A stretch of 64,000 nt of DNA from assembly GCF_902500215.1 (NCBI RefSeq), contig NZ_CABVOU010000033.1, forward strand, positions 124,001 through 188,000. Reading direction: 5' to 3'. Below, piece by piece: positions 18,549-28,627 of the stretch (within the stretch, counting starts at the first letter, position 1; each line of letters opens with the position of its first letter). The position numbers and the translations under genes are program-made. Source of the DNA: Halomonas lysinitropha. GTDB lineage: Bacteria > Pseudomonadota > Gammaproteobacteria > Pseudomonadales > Halomonadaceae. The notes beneath the pieces were generated by a model, which worked only from the letters and a program-made list of their open reading frames with translations, had not been told where the DNA came from and ran no database searches.

Positions 18549-19613
18549 ATGAATGCTTCCCTTGCCGCCGCCCCCTTGACCGAGGCTATGCACTCTTCTC
18601 CCGACCCGACGCGGCCGCTGCCCACCCCCGGCGAGCTGCGCCACAAGTTGCCCGTCTCCCCGGCCTTGGCGCACCACATGGAGGCCCAGCGCCAGGCTGT
18701 GCGCGATATCCTCGACGGCCACGATGATCGCCTGCTGGTGGTAGTCGGCCCCTGTTCCATCCACGATCCCGAGGCGGCCCTGGTGTACGCCCGGCGCTTG
18801 GCCGAGCTGTCGGAGCGGGTAAGCGACCGACTTCTGCTGGTGATGCGCGTCTATGTGGAGAAGCCGCGCACCACCATAGGCTGGAAGGGGCTGGCCTACG
18901 ACCCGGACCTTGACGGCAGCGGCGATATGGCTCGTGGTCTCGAGGTCTCGCGCCAGCTGATGCGCGAGGTGGCCAAGCTGGGGCTGCCGGTGGCCACCGA
19001 GCTACTGCAGCCGATGCTGGCGCCCTATCTGGAGGACCTGCTCTCCTGGGTGGCGATCGGGGCGCGCACCACCGAGTCCCAGCTGCACCGTGAGGTGGCC
19101 AGCGGCCTCGATGCGGCGGTAGGCTTCAAGAACGCCACTGGCGGCGACATCGGGGTGGCGCTGGATGCGATGCGCTCAGCGGCGCACCCGCATAGTCACT
19201 TCGGGCTGGATGAAGAAGGGCGCCCAACGGTGCGCGAAACGACAGGGAATCCCCATACCCAGCTGGTACTGCGCGGCGGCCACGGCGAGCCCAACTATCA
19301 GGCGCCTCATGTGCAGGCGGCGCGCCTCGCCCTTGAGGACGCGGGTCTGTCACCGCAGCTGATGGTCGATTGCAGCCACGCCAACGCGCGCAAGGACCAC
19401 CGCCGCCAGAGTGAGGTGCTGCTCGACGTGCTGGCCCAGCGCCAGGCCGGCGAGACGGCGCTGGCGGGGTTGATGCTGGAGAGCCACCTCCATGAGGGTA
19501 AGCAGGCGCTGGAGCCCGGCCGGCTTCGCCATGGGGTCTCGGTCACCGACGCCTGTATTGGTTGGGAGACCACCGAGCATCTGCTGCTCACCGCCGCCGA
19601 GCGTCTTCGCTAG
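18549..19613 (+). CDS. 3-deoxy-7-phosphoheptulonate (DAHP) synthase, AroF/AroG/AroH type
   Basis: The enzyme condenses phosphoenolpyruvate and erythrose 4-phosphate, the entry step of aromatic amino-acid synthesis. The 354-residue protein is a type I-alpha DAHP synthase: 'LLVVVGPCSIHDPEAAL', 'MRVYVEKPRTTIGWKGL', 'SWVAIGARTTESQLHR', 'GFKNATGGD' and 'VDCSHANARKDHRRQ', with the metal-binding Cys in GPCS. Which amino acid inhibits it cannot be read from sequence, so I do not choose between aroF, aroG and aroH. The two upstream leader ORFs suggest that expression falls when Tyr, Trp and Phe are plentiful. Confidence 0.93.
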   Translation: MNASLAAAPLTEAMHSSPDPTRPLPTPGELRHKLPVSPALAHHMEAQRQAVRDILDGHDDRLLVVVGPCSIHDPEAALVYARRLAELSERVSDRLLLVMRVYVEKPRTTIGWKGLAYDPDLDGSGDMARGLEVSRQLMREVAKLGLPVATELLQPMLAPYLEDLLSWVAIGARTTESQLHREVASGLDAAVGFKNATGGDIGVALDAMRSAAHPHSHFGLDEEGRPTVRETTGNPHTQLVLRGGHGEPNYQAPHVQAARLALEDAGLSPQLMVDCSHANARKDHRRQSEVLLDVLAQRQAGETALAGLMLESHLHEGKQALEPGRLRHGVSVTDACIGWETTEHLLLTAAERLR

Positions 19614-19624
19614 CCCTGTACCCC

Positions 19625-19671
19625 GGATGGCGATGTCGGGATAATCAGTTCCGATTTCCGACTCGCCATCC
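19625..19671 (+). terminator. Hairpin between DAHP synthase and the DUF3087 gene
   Basis: GGATGGCGA (19625-19633) pairs with TCGCCATCC (19663-19671), continuing inward with TCGG (19636-19639) and CCGA (19658-19661). It begins 11 bp after the DAHP synthase stop. There is no T-run, so it may be a 3'-end stabiliser rather than an intrinsic terminator. A GATAAT hexamer (19640-19645) lies in its loop and could be the -10 of the next gene. Confidence 0.45.
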
Positions 19672-19682
19672 AGGATGCACAG

Positions 19683-20195
19683 ATGACCTTCCAGTTCGAG
19701 GACCACGATCCCGAAACCTATCGCCGCAAGGGCCGTTTCATCAGCCTGGCCATGGCCGGCCAGTTGATCGTTTTTGGCCTGGTGTTCGTCCAGCTGCTGC
19801 AGGTCGCCTTCGACGGCGGCTTCTGGCTCAACGTGCTGGGTGTGCTGCTGGGGCTGGTCGCGACCAGCCTGGTCTTCGCGGTGCTGCGCGAGCGCCCCTG
19901 GATGACCGAGATGCGCTATGTCTGGCAGCTCAAGCATCTTCTCTCGCGGGTCAGCGGCTATCTGCCGGCGTTGCGCCGCGGCATGGCGGAGGGCAACGAC
20001 ACGGCGCTAGCCGTGCTTGCTTTCTACCACCAGGGCATGGCCCAGCTCGCCGAGCTCAACGGCCGCACCCTCGACGACGATGCTGAACTGCTCGCCGAAC
20101 GCGAGGTGGTGCGGGCCGCCCGCCGCGAGCGCGGCTTGCCCGAGCAGGTATCCGGGCTTGATCCTCAGGACCTCGATGCGTTCCGCAGGGGGTGA
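19683..20195 (+). CDS. DUF3087 family membrane protein
   Basis: The 170-residue protein starts with a polar segment ('MTFQFEDHDPETYRRKGRF') and has two closely spaced hydrophobic segments (about residues 22-40 and 47-66), then a soluble helical C-terminal region rich in Arg, Glu and Leu. The pattern and opening residues match the DUF3087 family known from Pseudomonas relatives, whose function is not known. It ends one base before the end of the convergent ppk gene, leaving no space for a terminator. Confidence 0.7.
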   Translation: MTFQFEDHDPETYRRKGRFISLAMAGQLIVFGLVFVQLLQVAFDGGFWLNVLGVLLGLVATSLVFAVLRERPWMTEMRYVWQLKHLLSRVSGYLPALRRGMAEGNDTALAVLAFYHQGMAQLAELNGRTLDDDAELLAEREVVRAARRERGLPEQVSGLDPQDLDAFRRG

Positions 20196-20196
20196 G

Positions 20197-22392
20197 TCAC
20201 GCCCTGGCGGCATAGGCGAAGAGCAGGGTCTCCTGGGCGCTGATCGGGGCTGCGCTACCGGGCTGCTGCTTGACGTAGAGACCGTCGCTGCGCAGCAACC
20301 AGCTCTGGCAATTGTCCACCAGGTAGGTCTCGAGATCCTTGCGGACCCGGGCGGCCAGCTTCTTGTCCAGCAGCGGAAAGCAGGTCTCCACTCGGTGGAA
20401 CATGTTGCGCGCCATGAAGTCGGCACTGGAACCCCAGGTTTCGGGCTGGCCGTCATTGTGGAAATGGAATACCCGGGTGTGCTCCAGGAAGCGGCCGATG
20501 ATCGAGCGCACTCGGATGTTGTCCGAGATGCCGGGAATGCTCGGGCGCAGGCAGCACATGCCGCGGATGATCAGGTCACACTCCACCCCGGCCCGTGAGG
20601 CCCGATAGAGGGCCTGGATCAGCTTGGGCTCGGTGAGCGAGTTGCACTTGATGATCAGGTGGGCGCGCTTGCCCTTGCGGGCATGCTCGGCCTCACGGTC
20701 GATCCTGGCCACCATCTGCTCGTGCAGGGTGAAGGGGGCGTGCAACAGCTGCTCGATGTGCCGGGCTCGGCCCATGCCCGAGAGCTGCTGGAAGACCTTG
20801 TGCACGTCGGCGCACAGCACAGGGTCGGCGGTCAGCAGGCTGTAGTCGGTATAGAGTTTGGCGGTCCGCGAGTGGTAGTTGCCGGTACCCAGATGGGCAT
20901 AGTGGCGCAGCTTGCCTCTCTCTCGCCGTACGATATGCATCATCTTGGCATGGGTCTTGTAGGCCATCACTCCGTAGATGACGATGGCCCCGGCTTCCTG
21001 AAGACGCGAGGCCAGGGCCAGGTTGTCGGCCTCGTCGAAGCGTGCTCGCAACTCGATGACTACCGTGACCTCCTTGCCGTTGCCCGCGGCCTCAACCAGG
21101 GCGTTGACGATGGGCGAGTCGGCGCCGGTGCGGTAGAGGGTCTGCTTGATGGCCAGCACGTCCGGGTCCCGGGCGGCCTCGCCGAGCATCTCCTCCACCG
21201 GAGAGAATGACTGGAAGGGGTGGTGAAGCAGGATGTCGCCATCGGTGATCGCCGCCAGCACGCTGTCGGCCTTGCGCAGCGACTTGGGAAGGCCCGGGGT
21301 GAAGGGACGGTAAAGCAATTCGGGGCGTTCCACGTCGCCCAGCACCGACATCATGCGGGTCAGGTTCACCGGGCCATTGACCCGGAAAAGGTCCGCCTCC
21401 TCGAGCTGAAACTGCCTGAGCAGAAACTCGGCCAGCTCGTCGGGACAATTGTCGGCCACTTCCAGCCGTACCCCGCTGCCGTAGCGCCGTGACAGCAGCT
21501 CGCCGCGCAGTGCCGAAGCGAGGTCGGAGACCTCTTCCGGATCCACGGAGAGGTCGGCGTTGCGCGTCAGCCGGAACTGGTAGCAGCCGAGTACCATCAT
21601 GCCGGGGAAGACCTCCTCGGCATGCGCATGGATCATCGAGGAGAGAAAGACATACTCGCTGAAGCCCGTTTCACAGAGCCCCTCGGGCAGGGCGATCACC
21701 CGCGGTAGCGAGCGCGGTGCCGGCAGGATGGCCAGCCCACCCTCGCGGCCGAAGGCGTCCTTGCCCTCCAGCTGGACGATGAAGTTGAGACTCTTGTTGA
21801 CCAGGCGAGGGAAGGGATGGGACGGGTCCAGGCCGATGGGGCTGATCACCGGCATGATTTCGGTTTCGAAGTAGTCGCGCACCCATTCTCGTTGGGCCTC
21901 GGTCCAGTCGCCTCGACGGCGGAAGCGCAGCCGCTGTGCCTCCAGAGCGGGGATCAGGACCTCGTTGAGGACCTGGTACTGGCGTGCCACCTGGGCATGA
22001 GCGATCTGGGCGATCTCGGCCAGCACCGAGCGGGGCGAACGACCGTCGGCACCGGTGGCGTCGTCGCCGAGCAGGATCTGATTCTTGAGGCCGGCCACGC
22101 GGATCTCGAAGAATTCGTCCATGTTGGACGAGAAGATCAACAGGAACATCAGCCGGTTGAGCAGCGGGTGAGCCTCGTCCAGGGCCTGTTCCAGGACCCG
22201 GACGTTGAACTGCAGATGGGAGAGTTCACGGTTGAAGTAGAGCCCGGGGTCGGCCAGATCCGCCTCCGGGTCCGGCAGCGCCTTGGGCTTGATCCCGGTG
22301 CGTGTCTGGTTCAGCCGCGGAGCGGGAGGCTCGACGCCCCGCACAGGCGTGGGCCTCTCGGGTTGCCGGTCGGAACCGCGTGTCTCTTCCAT
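20197..22392 (-). CDS. ppk1: Polyphosphate kinase 1
   Basis: PPK1 makes long-chain polyphosphate from ATP. The 731-residue protein has an N-terminal domain starting around 'YFNRELSHLQFNVRVLEQAL', a head domain with 'IFSSNMDEFFEIRVAGL', and two phospholipase-D-like catalytic domains. The autophosphorylated His is in 'YKTHAKMMHIVRRE' at about residue 481, and 'HLGTGNYHSRTAKLYTD' is also diagnostic. The first 45 residues are low-complexity and Pro-rich, so the start could be somewhat later. It follows hemB by 46 bp on the same strand, as in Pseudomonas, and probably shares its transcript. Confidence 0.95.
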   Translation of the reverse strand: MEETRGSDRQPERPTPVRGVEPPAPRLNQTRTGIKPKALPDPEADLADPGLYFNRELSHLQFNVRVLEQALDEAHPLLNRLMFLLIFSSNMDEFFEIRVAGLKNQILLGDDATGADGRSPRSVLAEIAQIAHAQVARQYQVLNEVLIPALEAQRLRFRRRGDWTEAQREWVRDYFETEIMPVISPIGLDPSHPFPRLVNKSLNFIVQLEGKDAFGREGGLAILPAPRSLPRVIALPEGLCETGFSEYVFLSSMIHAHAEEVFPGMMVLGCYQFRLTRNADLSVDPEEVSDLASALRGELLSRRYGSGVRLEVADNCPDELAEFLLRQFQLEEADLFRVNGPVNLTRMMSVLGDVERPELLYRPFTPGLPKSLRKADSVLAAITDGDILLHHPFQSFSPVEEMLGEAARDPDVLAIKQTLYRTGADSPIVNALVEAAGNGKEVTVVIELRARFDEADNLALASRLQEAGAIVIYGVMAYKTHAKMMHIVRRERGKLRHYAHLGTGNYHSRTAKLYTDYSLLTADPVLCADVHKVFQQLSGMGRARHIEQLLHAPFTLHEQMVARIDREAEHARKGKRAHLIIKCNSLTEPKLIQALYRASRAGVECDLIIRGMCCLRPSIPGISDNIRVRSIIGRFLEHTRVFHFHNDGQPETWGSSADFMARNMFHRVETCFPLLDKKLAARVRKDLETYLVDNCQSWLLRSDGLYVKQQPGSAAPISAQETLLFAYAARA

Positions 22393-22438
22393 GGGATTTC
22401 CCTGTCGTCAGGCGGAGGGGGGCTGTCCCTTCCGTCGT

Positions 22439-23559
<1,121 letters not shown>

Positions 23560-23577
23560 AGTGTCGAAAGCTGTGCC

Positions 23578-23606
23578 TTGTCGCACCCGGGTGGACTCTC
23601 TAAAGT
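23578..23606 (+). promoter_or_regulatory. Candidate sigma-70 promoter for elbB
   Basis: TTGTCG (23578-23583) and TAAAGT (23601-23606) are separated by 17 bp, about 60 bases before elbB. The hemB promoter and its direct repeat lie immediately upstream, so the two divergent genes may share regulation. Confidence 0.42.
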
Positions 23607-23665
23607 GAAGGCTTCCGGATTTCAGGGCCTGGCTTCGCCGGGCGCTTACCCCCAAGGAGAAAGGC

Positions 23666-24328
23666 ATGAGCAAACAGGTGGCGGTCATCCTCTCGGGATG
23701 CGGAGTGCAGGACGGCGCCGAGATCTACGAGACCACCCTGACCCTTCTGCGCCTCGACCAGCTGGGCCTGGGGTATCGCTGCTTCGCCCCCGATATCGAG
23801 CAGCATCATGTTGTCGATCATCGTCTCGGTGAGGTGGTCGAGGGCGAGCGTCGCAACGTGCTGACCGAGTCGGCGCGGCTGGCTCGCGGCGAGATTTCAT
23901 CACTCGACGAGCTCGAGGCGGACGACTTCGATGCGGTCATCCTCCCCGGCGGCTTCGGCGTTGCCAAGAACCTCTCGGACTTCGCCGTGGCGGGCGATGG
24001 CATGCAGGTGCTCGACGCCCTAACCGAGGCGCTGTCCGGCTTCCATGAGGCGCGCAAGCCGATCGGCCTGATGTGCATCAGCCCGGTACTGGTGCCTCGC
24101 CTGTTCGCCCCCGGCATTGCCGTGACCGTGGGGCATGATCCCGGTGTCACCGGTCTGATCAGCGCCATGGGCGGGCTGCATCGCAGCTGCGGGGTCGAGG
24201 ATATCGTGGTGGATTTCGAGAACCGCGTGGTGACCACCCCGGCTTACATGCTGGCCACGCGGATCAGCGAGGCCGCCACCGGGATCTTCAAGTTGGTCGA
24301 CCGCATCGACGAGATGATGGATCTCTGA
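23666..24328 (+). CDS. elbB: Isoprenoid biosynthesis glyoxalase ElbB (DJ-1/PfpI superfamily)
   Basis: The 220-residue protein is a class I glutamine-amidotransferase-like (DJ-1/PfpI) fold: 'VAVILSGCGVQDGAEIYET' at the N-terminus, 'DAVILPGGFGVAKNLSDFA' at about residue 90, and the nucleophile Cys in 'GLMCISP'. These are signature segments of ElbB, known as enhancing lycopene biosynthesis protein 2, for which glyoxalase activity has been reported. It has an AAGGAG ribosome-binding site. It is monocistronic, transcribed away from hemB and towards tatC, with strong hairpins downstream. Confidence 0.9.
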   Translation: MSKQVAVILSGCGVQDGAEIYETTLTLLRLDQLGLGYRCFAPDIEQHHVVDHRLGEVVEGERRNVLTESARLARGEISSLDELEADDFDAVILPGGFGVAKNLSDFAVAGDGMQVLDALTEALSGFHEARKPIGLMCISPVLVPRLFAPGIAVTVGHDPGVTGLISAMGGLHRSCGVEDIVVDFENRVVTTPAYMLATRISEAATGIFKLVDRIDEMMDL

Positions 24329-24330
24329 CC

Positions 24331-24390
24331 CCCGGCTACGCCGGGTCAAGCTGTAAGAGCGGCGCTTCGCGCCTGGAAGCTACAAGCTTG
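24331..24390. repeat. REP-like palindromic cluster after elbB
   Basis: Three palindromes lie immediately after the elbB stop: CCCGGC-TAC-GCCGGG (24331-24345), then a larger arm pair CAAGCTGTA (24347-24355) with TACAAGCTTG (24381-24390, one bulge) enclosing GGCGC-TTC-GCGCC (24361-24373). The arrangement resembles REP elements seen downstream of genes in pseudomonads and relatives. Only one copy is present in this window. Confidence 0.5.
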
Positions 24391-24393
24391 AAG

Positions 24394-24430
24394 AAGAACG
24401 CCGCCATGAGCTGGCCATGGCGGCGTTCTT
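24394..24430. terminator. Bidirectional terminator between elbB and tatC
   Basis: A perfect 15-bp stem (AAGAACGCCGCCATG 24394-24408 with its complement 24416-24430) surrounds a 7-nt loop. The outer AAGAA/TTCTT arms supply a short T-run in both directions. It lies between the convergent elbB and tatC genes, 8 bp from the tatC stop. Confidence 0.8.
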
Positions 24431-24437
24431 GATTAGC

Positions 24438-25205
24438 TTACAGCTCCTCGTCCTCTTCGTCCTTTTCCCGCTTGCGGCGGACCAGCCGGCCGAACAGCAG
24501 GCCGACCTCGTAGAGCAGGTACATCGGTACCGCCAGCAGGCTCTGGGAGACGATGTCCGGCGGGGTGAGCAGCATGCCGATAACGAAACAGGCCAGCACG
24601 ACATAGGGGCGCTTCTTCGACAGGCTTTCCACTGTGGTGGCGCCAGAAAGAATCAGCAGGAAGGTGGCGATGGGGATCTCGAAGGCCACGCCGAAGGCGA
24701 AGAATAGCTTGAGGACGAAGTTCAGGTATTGGTTGATGTCGGTCATCACCGCGACGTCCTCAGGCCCGGTCTGGGTGAAGAACTGGAACAACAGCGGGAA
24801 GACGACATAGTAGGCGAAGGCAGCGCCGCCATAGAACAGCGCGATGCTGGAGGCCAGGATCGGTAGCGCCAGCGCCTTTTCGTTGTCATAGAGGCCCGGG
24901 GCCACGAAGGCCCAGGCCTGGTGCAGCACATAGGGTATGGCGGCGAATACGGCCACCACCAGGGTCAGCTTGAAGGGCGCGAGGAAGGGCGAGGCCACCT
25001 CGGTGGCGATCATCTGCGAGCCTTCCGGCAGCAGCGCCATCAACGGCTGGGCGACAAAGGAATAGATGTCGTTGGCAAAGGCATAGAGGCCCAGGAAGAT
25101 CACCAGAATCGCGATCACCGCACGCATCAATCGCGAGCGCAGCTCGATGAGGTGCTCGATCAGCGGGGCCTGGTTCTGCTCCTGGGGATCACCGGTCTTG
25201 CTCAT
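24438..25205 (-). CDS. tatC: Sec-independent protein translocase TatC
   Basis: TatC is the polytopic receptor of the twin-arginine pathway and recognises the RR signal peptide. The 255-residue protein starts 'MSKTGDPQEQNQAPLIEHLI' and has six predicted hydrophobic segments. Conserved features are 'HLIELRSRLMRA', 'SPFLAPFKL' and 'WAFVAPGLYDNEK'. The C-terminal tail is charged (RRKREKDEEDEEL). It overlaps tatB by four bases and is the last gene of the ubi-his-tat block, ending at the strong bidirectional terminator. Confidence 0.96.
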   Translation of the reverse strand: MSKTGDPQEQNQAPLIEHLIELRSRLMRAVIAILVIFLGLYAFANDIYSFVAQPLMALLPEGSQMIATEVASPFLAPFKLTLVVAVFAAIPYVLHQAWAFVAPGLYDNEKALALPILASSIALFYGGAAFAYYVVFPLLFQFFTQTGPEDVAVMTDINQYLNFVLKLFFAFGVAFEIPIATFLLILSGATTVESLSKKRPYVVLACFVIGMLLTPPDIVSQSLLAVPMYLLYEVGLLFGRLVRRKREKDEEDEEL

Positions 25206-25648
25206 CGGGGGGCAGAATCCTTGTCGGCGGTGGAGGCATCGGCGGAGCGCTGGCGATCATCGCCCTCGGCGCCCGTGCGGGCTCTGGCGAGGGCATCGTC
25301 GAGCCGTTTCTCGGGAGGGTTGGCCGATGGCGTCTCACCGTCACCGGCGTTGTCATCTGCCGAGGTCGACGGTCGCTTGACGCTGTCTTCCTCGGCGATG
25401 CTCTCCACACCGCGCTTGACCTGCTTTACACCCTCGTCGAGCTTTTTCTGCTGCTCGTCGAGCTTCTGGCGTAGCTCCTCGGCCTCGAGCTGAGAGCTGA
25501 TCTCGCGCTGCATGCCGGAAACCGTGCGCTTGATCTTGCCGATCCACAGCCCCAAGGTGCGCGCTGCCTTGGGCAGGCGCTCGGGACCCAGCACCAGCAG
25601 GCCCACCACGCCGATGAGCATCAATTCGAGAAAGCCCATATCGAACAT
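25202..25648 (-). CDS. tatB: Sec-independent protein translocase TatB
   Basis: The 148-residue protein has the TatB layout: 'MFDMGFLELMLIGVVGLLVL', a short membrane segment, followed by 'GPERLPKAARTLG', an amphipathic helix, and a long charged coiled-coil tail ending in a low-complexity acidic region. The Glu in the transmembrane segment (FLELM) and the GPERLP hinge are diagnostic for TatB against TatA. TatB and TatC form the substrate-binding complex. It starts 6 bp after tatA and overlaps tatC. Confidence 0.94.
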   Translation of the reverse strand: MFDMGFLELMLIGVVGLLVLGPERLPKAARTLGLWIGKIKRTVSGMQREISSQLEAEELRQKLDEQQKKLDEGVKQVKRGVESIAEEDSVKRPSTSADDNAGDGETPSANPPEKRLDDALARARTGAEGDDRQRSADASTADKDSAPR

Positions 25649-25654
25649 GGCGGG

Positions 25655-25927
25655 TTACTTGCGCTCTTCCTGGTGCTCTTCCTGGTCGTGGGCCTTCTTC
25701 TCGGCCTTGACGTCGTAGGTGTTGAGCTCCTCGTCATGACTGACGCGGGCATTGGGGTCGTCCGCCTTCTCGCCCTCGTCCTTCTCTTCCTCATGCATGG
25801 CCTTCTTGAAGCCCTTCACGGCACCGCCCAGGTCGCCGCCGACATTGCGCAGCTTCTTGGTGCCGAAGATCAGGATGATGATGCCGAGAACGATCAGCAG
25901 CTGCCAGATACTGATACCACCTAACAT
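25655..25927 (-). CDS. tatA: Sec-independent protein translocase TatA
   Basis: From the Met at 25927, which has a GAGGAAG ribosome-binding site, the protein is 90 residues: '[20 protein letters not shown]' (membrane helix), '[20 protein letters not shown]' (hinge and amphipathic helix), then a very acidic tail. An in-frame Met 38 codons upstream would run into hisE and is not supported. TatA polymerises to form the passage for folded proteins. The highly acidic tail ([17 protein letters not shown]) fits a salt-adapted organism. Confidence 0.93.
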   Translation of the reverse strand: MLGGISIWQLLIVLGIIILIFGTKKLRNVGGDLGGAVKGFKKAMHEEEKDEGEKADDPNARVSHDEELNTYDVKAEKKAHDQEEHQEERK

Positions 25928-25979
25928 AGTTGCTTCCTCAGGTTGGGGCTCCGGGATCTCCCGGAAGGGCCAGTTGACG

Positions 25980-26315
25980 CTAGGGTTGCCGTGCGGCCTT
26001 CTCGTCGTGTCCGGAAACGCCGAAGCGGCGGGCCAGCTCATCCAGGACCAGACGGTGGTCGAGGCCCAGGTGCGAGAGCATTACCAGGCTATGAAACCAC
26101 AGGTCGGCCGTTTCGGCGACCAACGCTTGGCGTGCCTGTTCATCACCATGCTCGGCATCCTTGGCGGCCAGCAGGGTCTCGGTGGCTTCCTCGCCAACCT
26201 TCTCGAGTATCTTGTTCAGTCCCTTGTGATGCAAGGCTGCCACATAAGAGTCCTGTGGCTCTGCGTGTCGGCGTTCTTCGAGCACAAGGTGAAGACGGTC
26301 GAGAATATCGCTCAT
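25980..26315 (-). CDS. hisE: Phosphoribosyl-ATP pyrophosphatase
   Basis: HisE hydrolyses phosphoribosyl-ATP to phosphoribosyl-AMP, the second step of histidine synthesis. The 111-residue stand-alone enzyme has the all-alpha NTP-pyrophosphohydrolase motif '[19 protein letters not shown]', with metal-binding Glu residues, and '[18 protein letters not shown]'. It is separate from HisI rather than fused as HisIE. In Pseudomonas hisI precedes hisE here; in this window only 44 bp separate hisE from ubiB, so hisI must lie elsewhere. tatA follows 52 bp downstream. Confidence 0.94.
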   Translation of the reverse strand: MSDILDRLHLVLEERRHAEPQDSYVAALHHKGLNKILEKVGEEATETLLAAKDAEHGDEQARQALVAETADLWFHSLVMLSHLGLDHRLVLDELARRFGVSGHDEKAARQP

Positions 26316-26359
26316 GGGTGAAGGCTCCGTCGTAGTGGATGAAAAATACGGGGCGGCCC

Positions 26360-27982
26360 TCAGTGCCAGGCCAGCAGCAATACGCCGAGGGCGGCGGCGG
26401 CCAATATGGGCCAGGTCTGATCAGCGGCCCACTGGGTCAACGGCTGCCAAGTGAATGCCGCGGCCAGCAGCAGGAGGCCCAGACGCAGCCGCCGTTGGCT
26501 CCTGTCCCGCTTACCAAGCTGCTGAAAAATACCGTTCATGGCGTCGGACTGATGGCGACGTTGGCGGTGTTCGAGATCGGCACGGGTCAGGACCTGATGC
26601 GCGAGCACCGGCAGCTCGGGTAGCTGGTGCGAAAGCTCAGGGGCCTGTCGCTTCAGCGACTCCCAGAGGCCGCTGACGCCGGCGCGCTCCTTCATCCAAC
26701 GCTCCAGATAGGGCCTGGCGGTGCTCCACAGGTCCAGGTCGGGATAGAGCTGGCGGCCCAGTCCCTCGATGTTGAGCAGCGTCTTCTGCAGCAGCACCAG
26801 CTGTGGCTGCACTTCCATGTTGAAGCGGCGAGCGGTCTGGAACAGGCCCAGCAGCACCTGGCCGAAGGAAATGTCCTTGAGCGGCTTCTCGAGGATCGGC
26901 TCGCACACGGTGCGGATCGCCGCAGCGAACTCATTGGCCCGGGTTCCTTCCCCTACCCAGCCCGACTCGATGTGCAGGGCTGCCACCTCGTAGTAGTCCT
27001 GATGAAAGAAGGCCAGCAGGTTGCGTGCCAGGTAGTCCTGGTCTTCTCGGGTCAGGCTGCCGACGATGCCGCAGTCGATGGCGATGTATTGCGGGTCGTG
27101 GGGATGTTCGAAGGAGACGAAGATATTGCCCGGGTGCATATCGGCATGGAAGAAGTTGTCGCGGAACACCTGGGTGAAGAAGATCTCCACGCCACGCTCG
27201 GCCAGCTTCTTGAGATTGGTGCCCTGGGCGAGCAGGGCGGCCGTGTCGGCCACCGGCACGCCGTAGATGCGCTCCTGCACCATCACCCGGCGATGCGTGA
27301 GCCCCCAGTAGATGGCTGGTACGTAGAGCAGCGGGGAGTTCTTGAAGTTGCGCTTGAGCTGGGAGGTGTTGGCGGCCTCCTTGGTGAGGTCGAGTTCGTC
27401 GAACAACGTAGCCTCATAGTCGCGTACCACCTCTACCGGGCGCAGCCGTCGGGCCTCCGGGATTCGCGCCAGTACGCTAGCGAAGCGGTACAGCAGCGCC
27501 ATGTCCTGGCGCATCACGCGCTCGATGCCCGGGCGAATGATCTTGACCACCACGGCTTCGCCCCCGTGCAGCCGGGCGGCATGCACCTGGGCGACGGAGG
27601 CCGACGCCAGAGGCTCGGGCTCGAAGCTGGCGAAGGCATCCTCCAGCGACATCGCCAGCTCCTCTTCGACCAGCGCCTTCGCCTGATGAGCGGGGAAGGG
27701 CGGTACCTGGTCCTGGAGTCGTTGCAACTCGTCGGCGACGTCTTCGGGGAGCAGGTCGCGCCGGGTGGAGAGCATCTGACCGAACTTGACGAAGATCGGT
27801 CCCAGTTCCTCCAGTGCCAGGCGCAGGCGCATGCCGCGAGGGCGTTTGCCGATCGGCACCAGGCGCAACGGTGAGAGGATGAACAGGCTGCGCAGCCACC
27901 AGGGCATACGGGCTAAAGGCAGTAGAGTGTCGAGCCGATAGCGGGTCACCACCCAGAGGATACGCATGGGCCTGAGGATCAT
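26360..27982 (-). CDS. ubiB: Ubiquinone biosynthesis accessory ATPase/kinase-like protein UbiB
   Basis: UbiB (ADCK/ABC1 family) is an atypical kinase-like protein needed for ubiquinone synthesis, probably using ATPase activity to help lipid intermediates move between membrane and the Ubi complex. The 540-residue protein has the KxGQ motif '[16 protein letters not shown]', the Ala-rich nucleotide loop '[15 protein letters not shown]', and the kinase-like '[14 protein letters not shown]' and '[10 protein letters not shown]'. Two hydrophobic helices lie at the extreme C-terminus (about residues 500-540). It overlaps ubiJ by four bases, so the ubiE-ubiJ-ubiB genes are coupled. Confidence 0.95.
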   Translation of the reverse strand: MILRPMRILWVVTRYRLDTLLPLARMPWWLRSLFILSPLRLVPIGKRPRGMRLRLALEELGPIFVKFGQMLSTRRDLLPEDVADELQRLQDQVPPFPAHQAKALVEEELAMSLEDAFASFEPEPLASASVAQVHAARLHGGEAVVVKIIRPGIERVMRQDMALLYRFASVLARIPEARRLRPVEVVRDYEATLFDELDLTKEAANTSQLKRNFKNSPLLYVPAIYWGLTHRRVMVQERIYGVPVADTAALLAQGTNLKKLAERGVEIFFTQVFRDNFFHADMHPGNIFVSFEHPHDPQYIAIDCGIVGSLTREDQDYLARNLLAFFHQDYYEVAALHIESGWVGEGTRANEFAAAIRTVCEPILEKPLKDISFGQVLLGLFQTARRFNMEVQPQLVLLQKTLLNIEGLGRQLYPDLDLWSTARPYLERWMKERAGVSGLWESLKRQAPELSHQLPELPVLAHQVLTRADLEHRQRRHQSDAMNGIFQQLGKRDRSQRRLRLGLLLLAAAFTWQPLTQWAADQTWPILAAAALGVLLLAWH

Positions 27983-28623
27983 GGGATCGTCTCCGGCTCG
28001 GTCAAGCGGCGTCGGAGCCTGGCAAGACGAGCGTCGAGGCGGTCGGTGGCGATTTCCATCTCGGTCAACTGATCGCGCAACGCCTCGAGCTGATGACGAC
28101 CCGGCAGCAATCGTGCTTCCTCGAAGACATATTCGCTCAGGTCGGCGCAGAACTCCTGGTGGGTGCGCAAGCCCCAGCGGGAGACGCTGCGCAGCCCCTC
28201 GGCCAGGCTATGGGCCGGGATGTCACCGAGCCAGCGGGCGAGTTCCGCTTCCCAGTCCAGATCGAGGTCAAGCAGCAGATCGCGAGTCGCTTCCAGCAGG
28301 TGGGTGCGGCCTCGCACGGCGAGCTTTCCCTGGAACATCAGGCGCTCGACCGAGGCACCGCCCAGCAGCTCGCCGAGCGTCTCGGCGTTCACTTCGACCA
28401 CCGCGTCGAAGCTCTCTTCAGCGGTATCGTCGGGGCGCAGCAGGTCGAGGCCGGCCGGATGGAAATGGATGGCCAGCGCCAGGTCGGGTTGCTCCAGGCG
28501 CAACAGGATGCGCTGCCCGGCCAGCCGGGCGAGACGCGAAGGTGCCGCCGGGTCTCTGGCGAGCAGGGCATTCAGCGTGCGTTCGAGGCCGGCCAGCAGC
28601 AGGGAGGGAGACAATGCCATCAT
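27979..28623 (-). CDS. ubiJ: Ubiquinone biosynthesis accessory factor UbiJ (SCP2 domain)
   Basis: The 214-residue protein has an SCP2 (sterol carrier) domain in its N-terminal half ('[20 protein letters not shown]', '[17 protein letters not shown]') and a C-terminal coiled coil ('[20 protein letters not shown]'). This layout and the position between ubiE and ubiB identify UbiJ, a lipid-binding organiser of the soluble ubiquinone-synthesis complex with UbiK. The sequence is poorly conserved between species; context gives much of the confidence. Confidence 0.88.
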   Translation of the reverse strand: MMALSPSLLLAGLERTLNALLARDPAAPSRLARLAGQRILLRLEQPDLALAIHFHPAGLDLLRPDDTAEESFDAVVEVNAETLGELLGGASVERLMFQGKLAVRGRTHLLEATRDLLLDLDLDWEAELARWLGDIPAHSLAEGLRSVSRWGLRTHQEFCADLSEYVFEEARLLPGRHQLEALRDQLTEMEIATDRLDARLARLRRRLTEPETIP

Positions 28624-28627
28624 GCCC

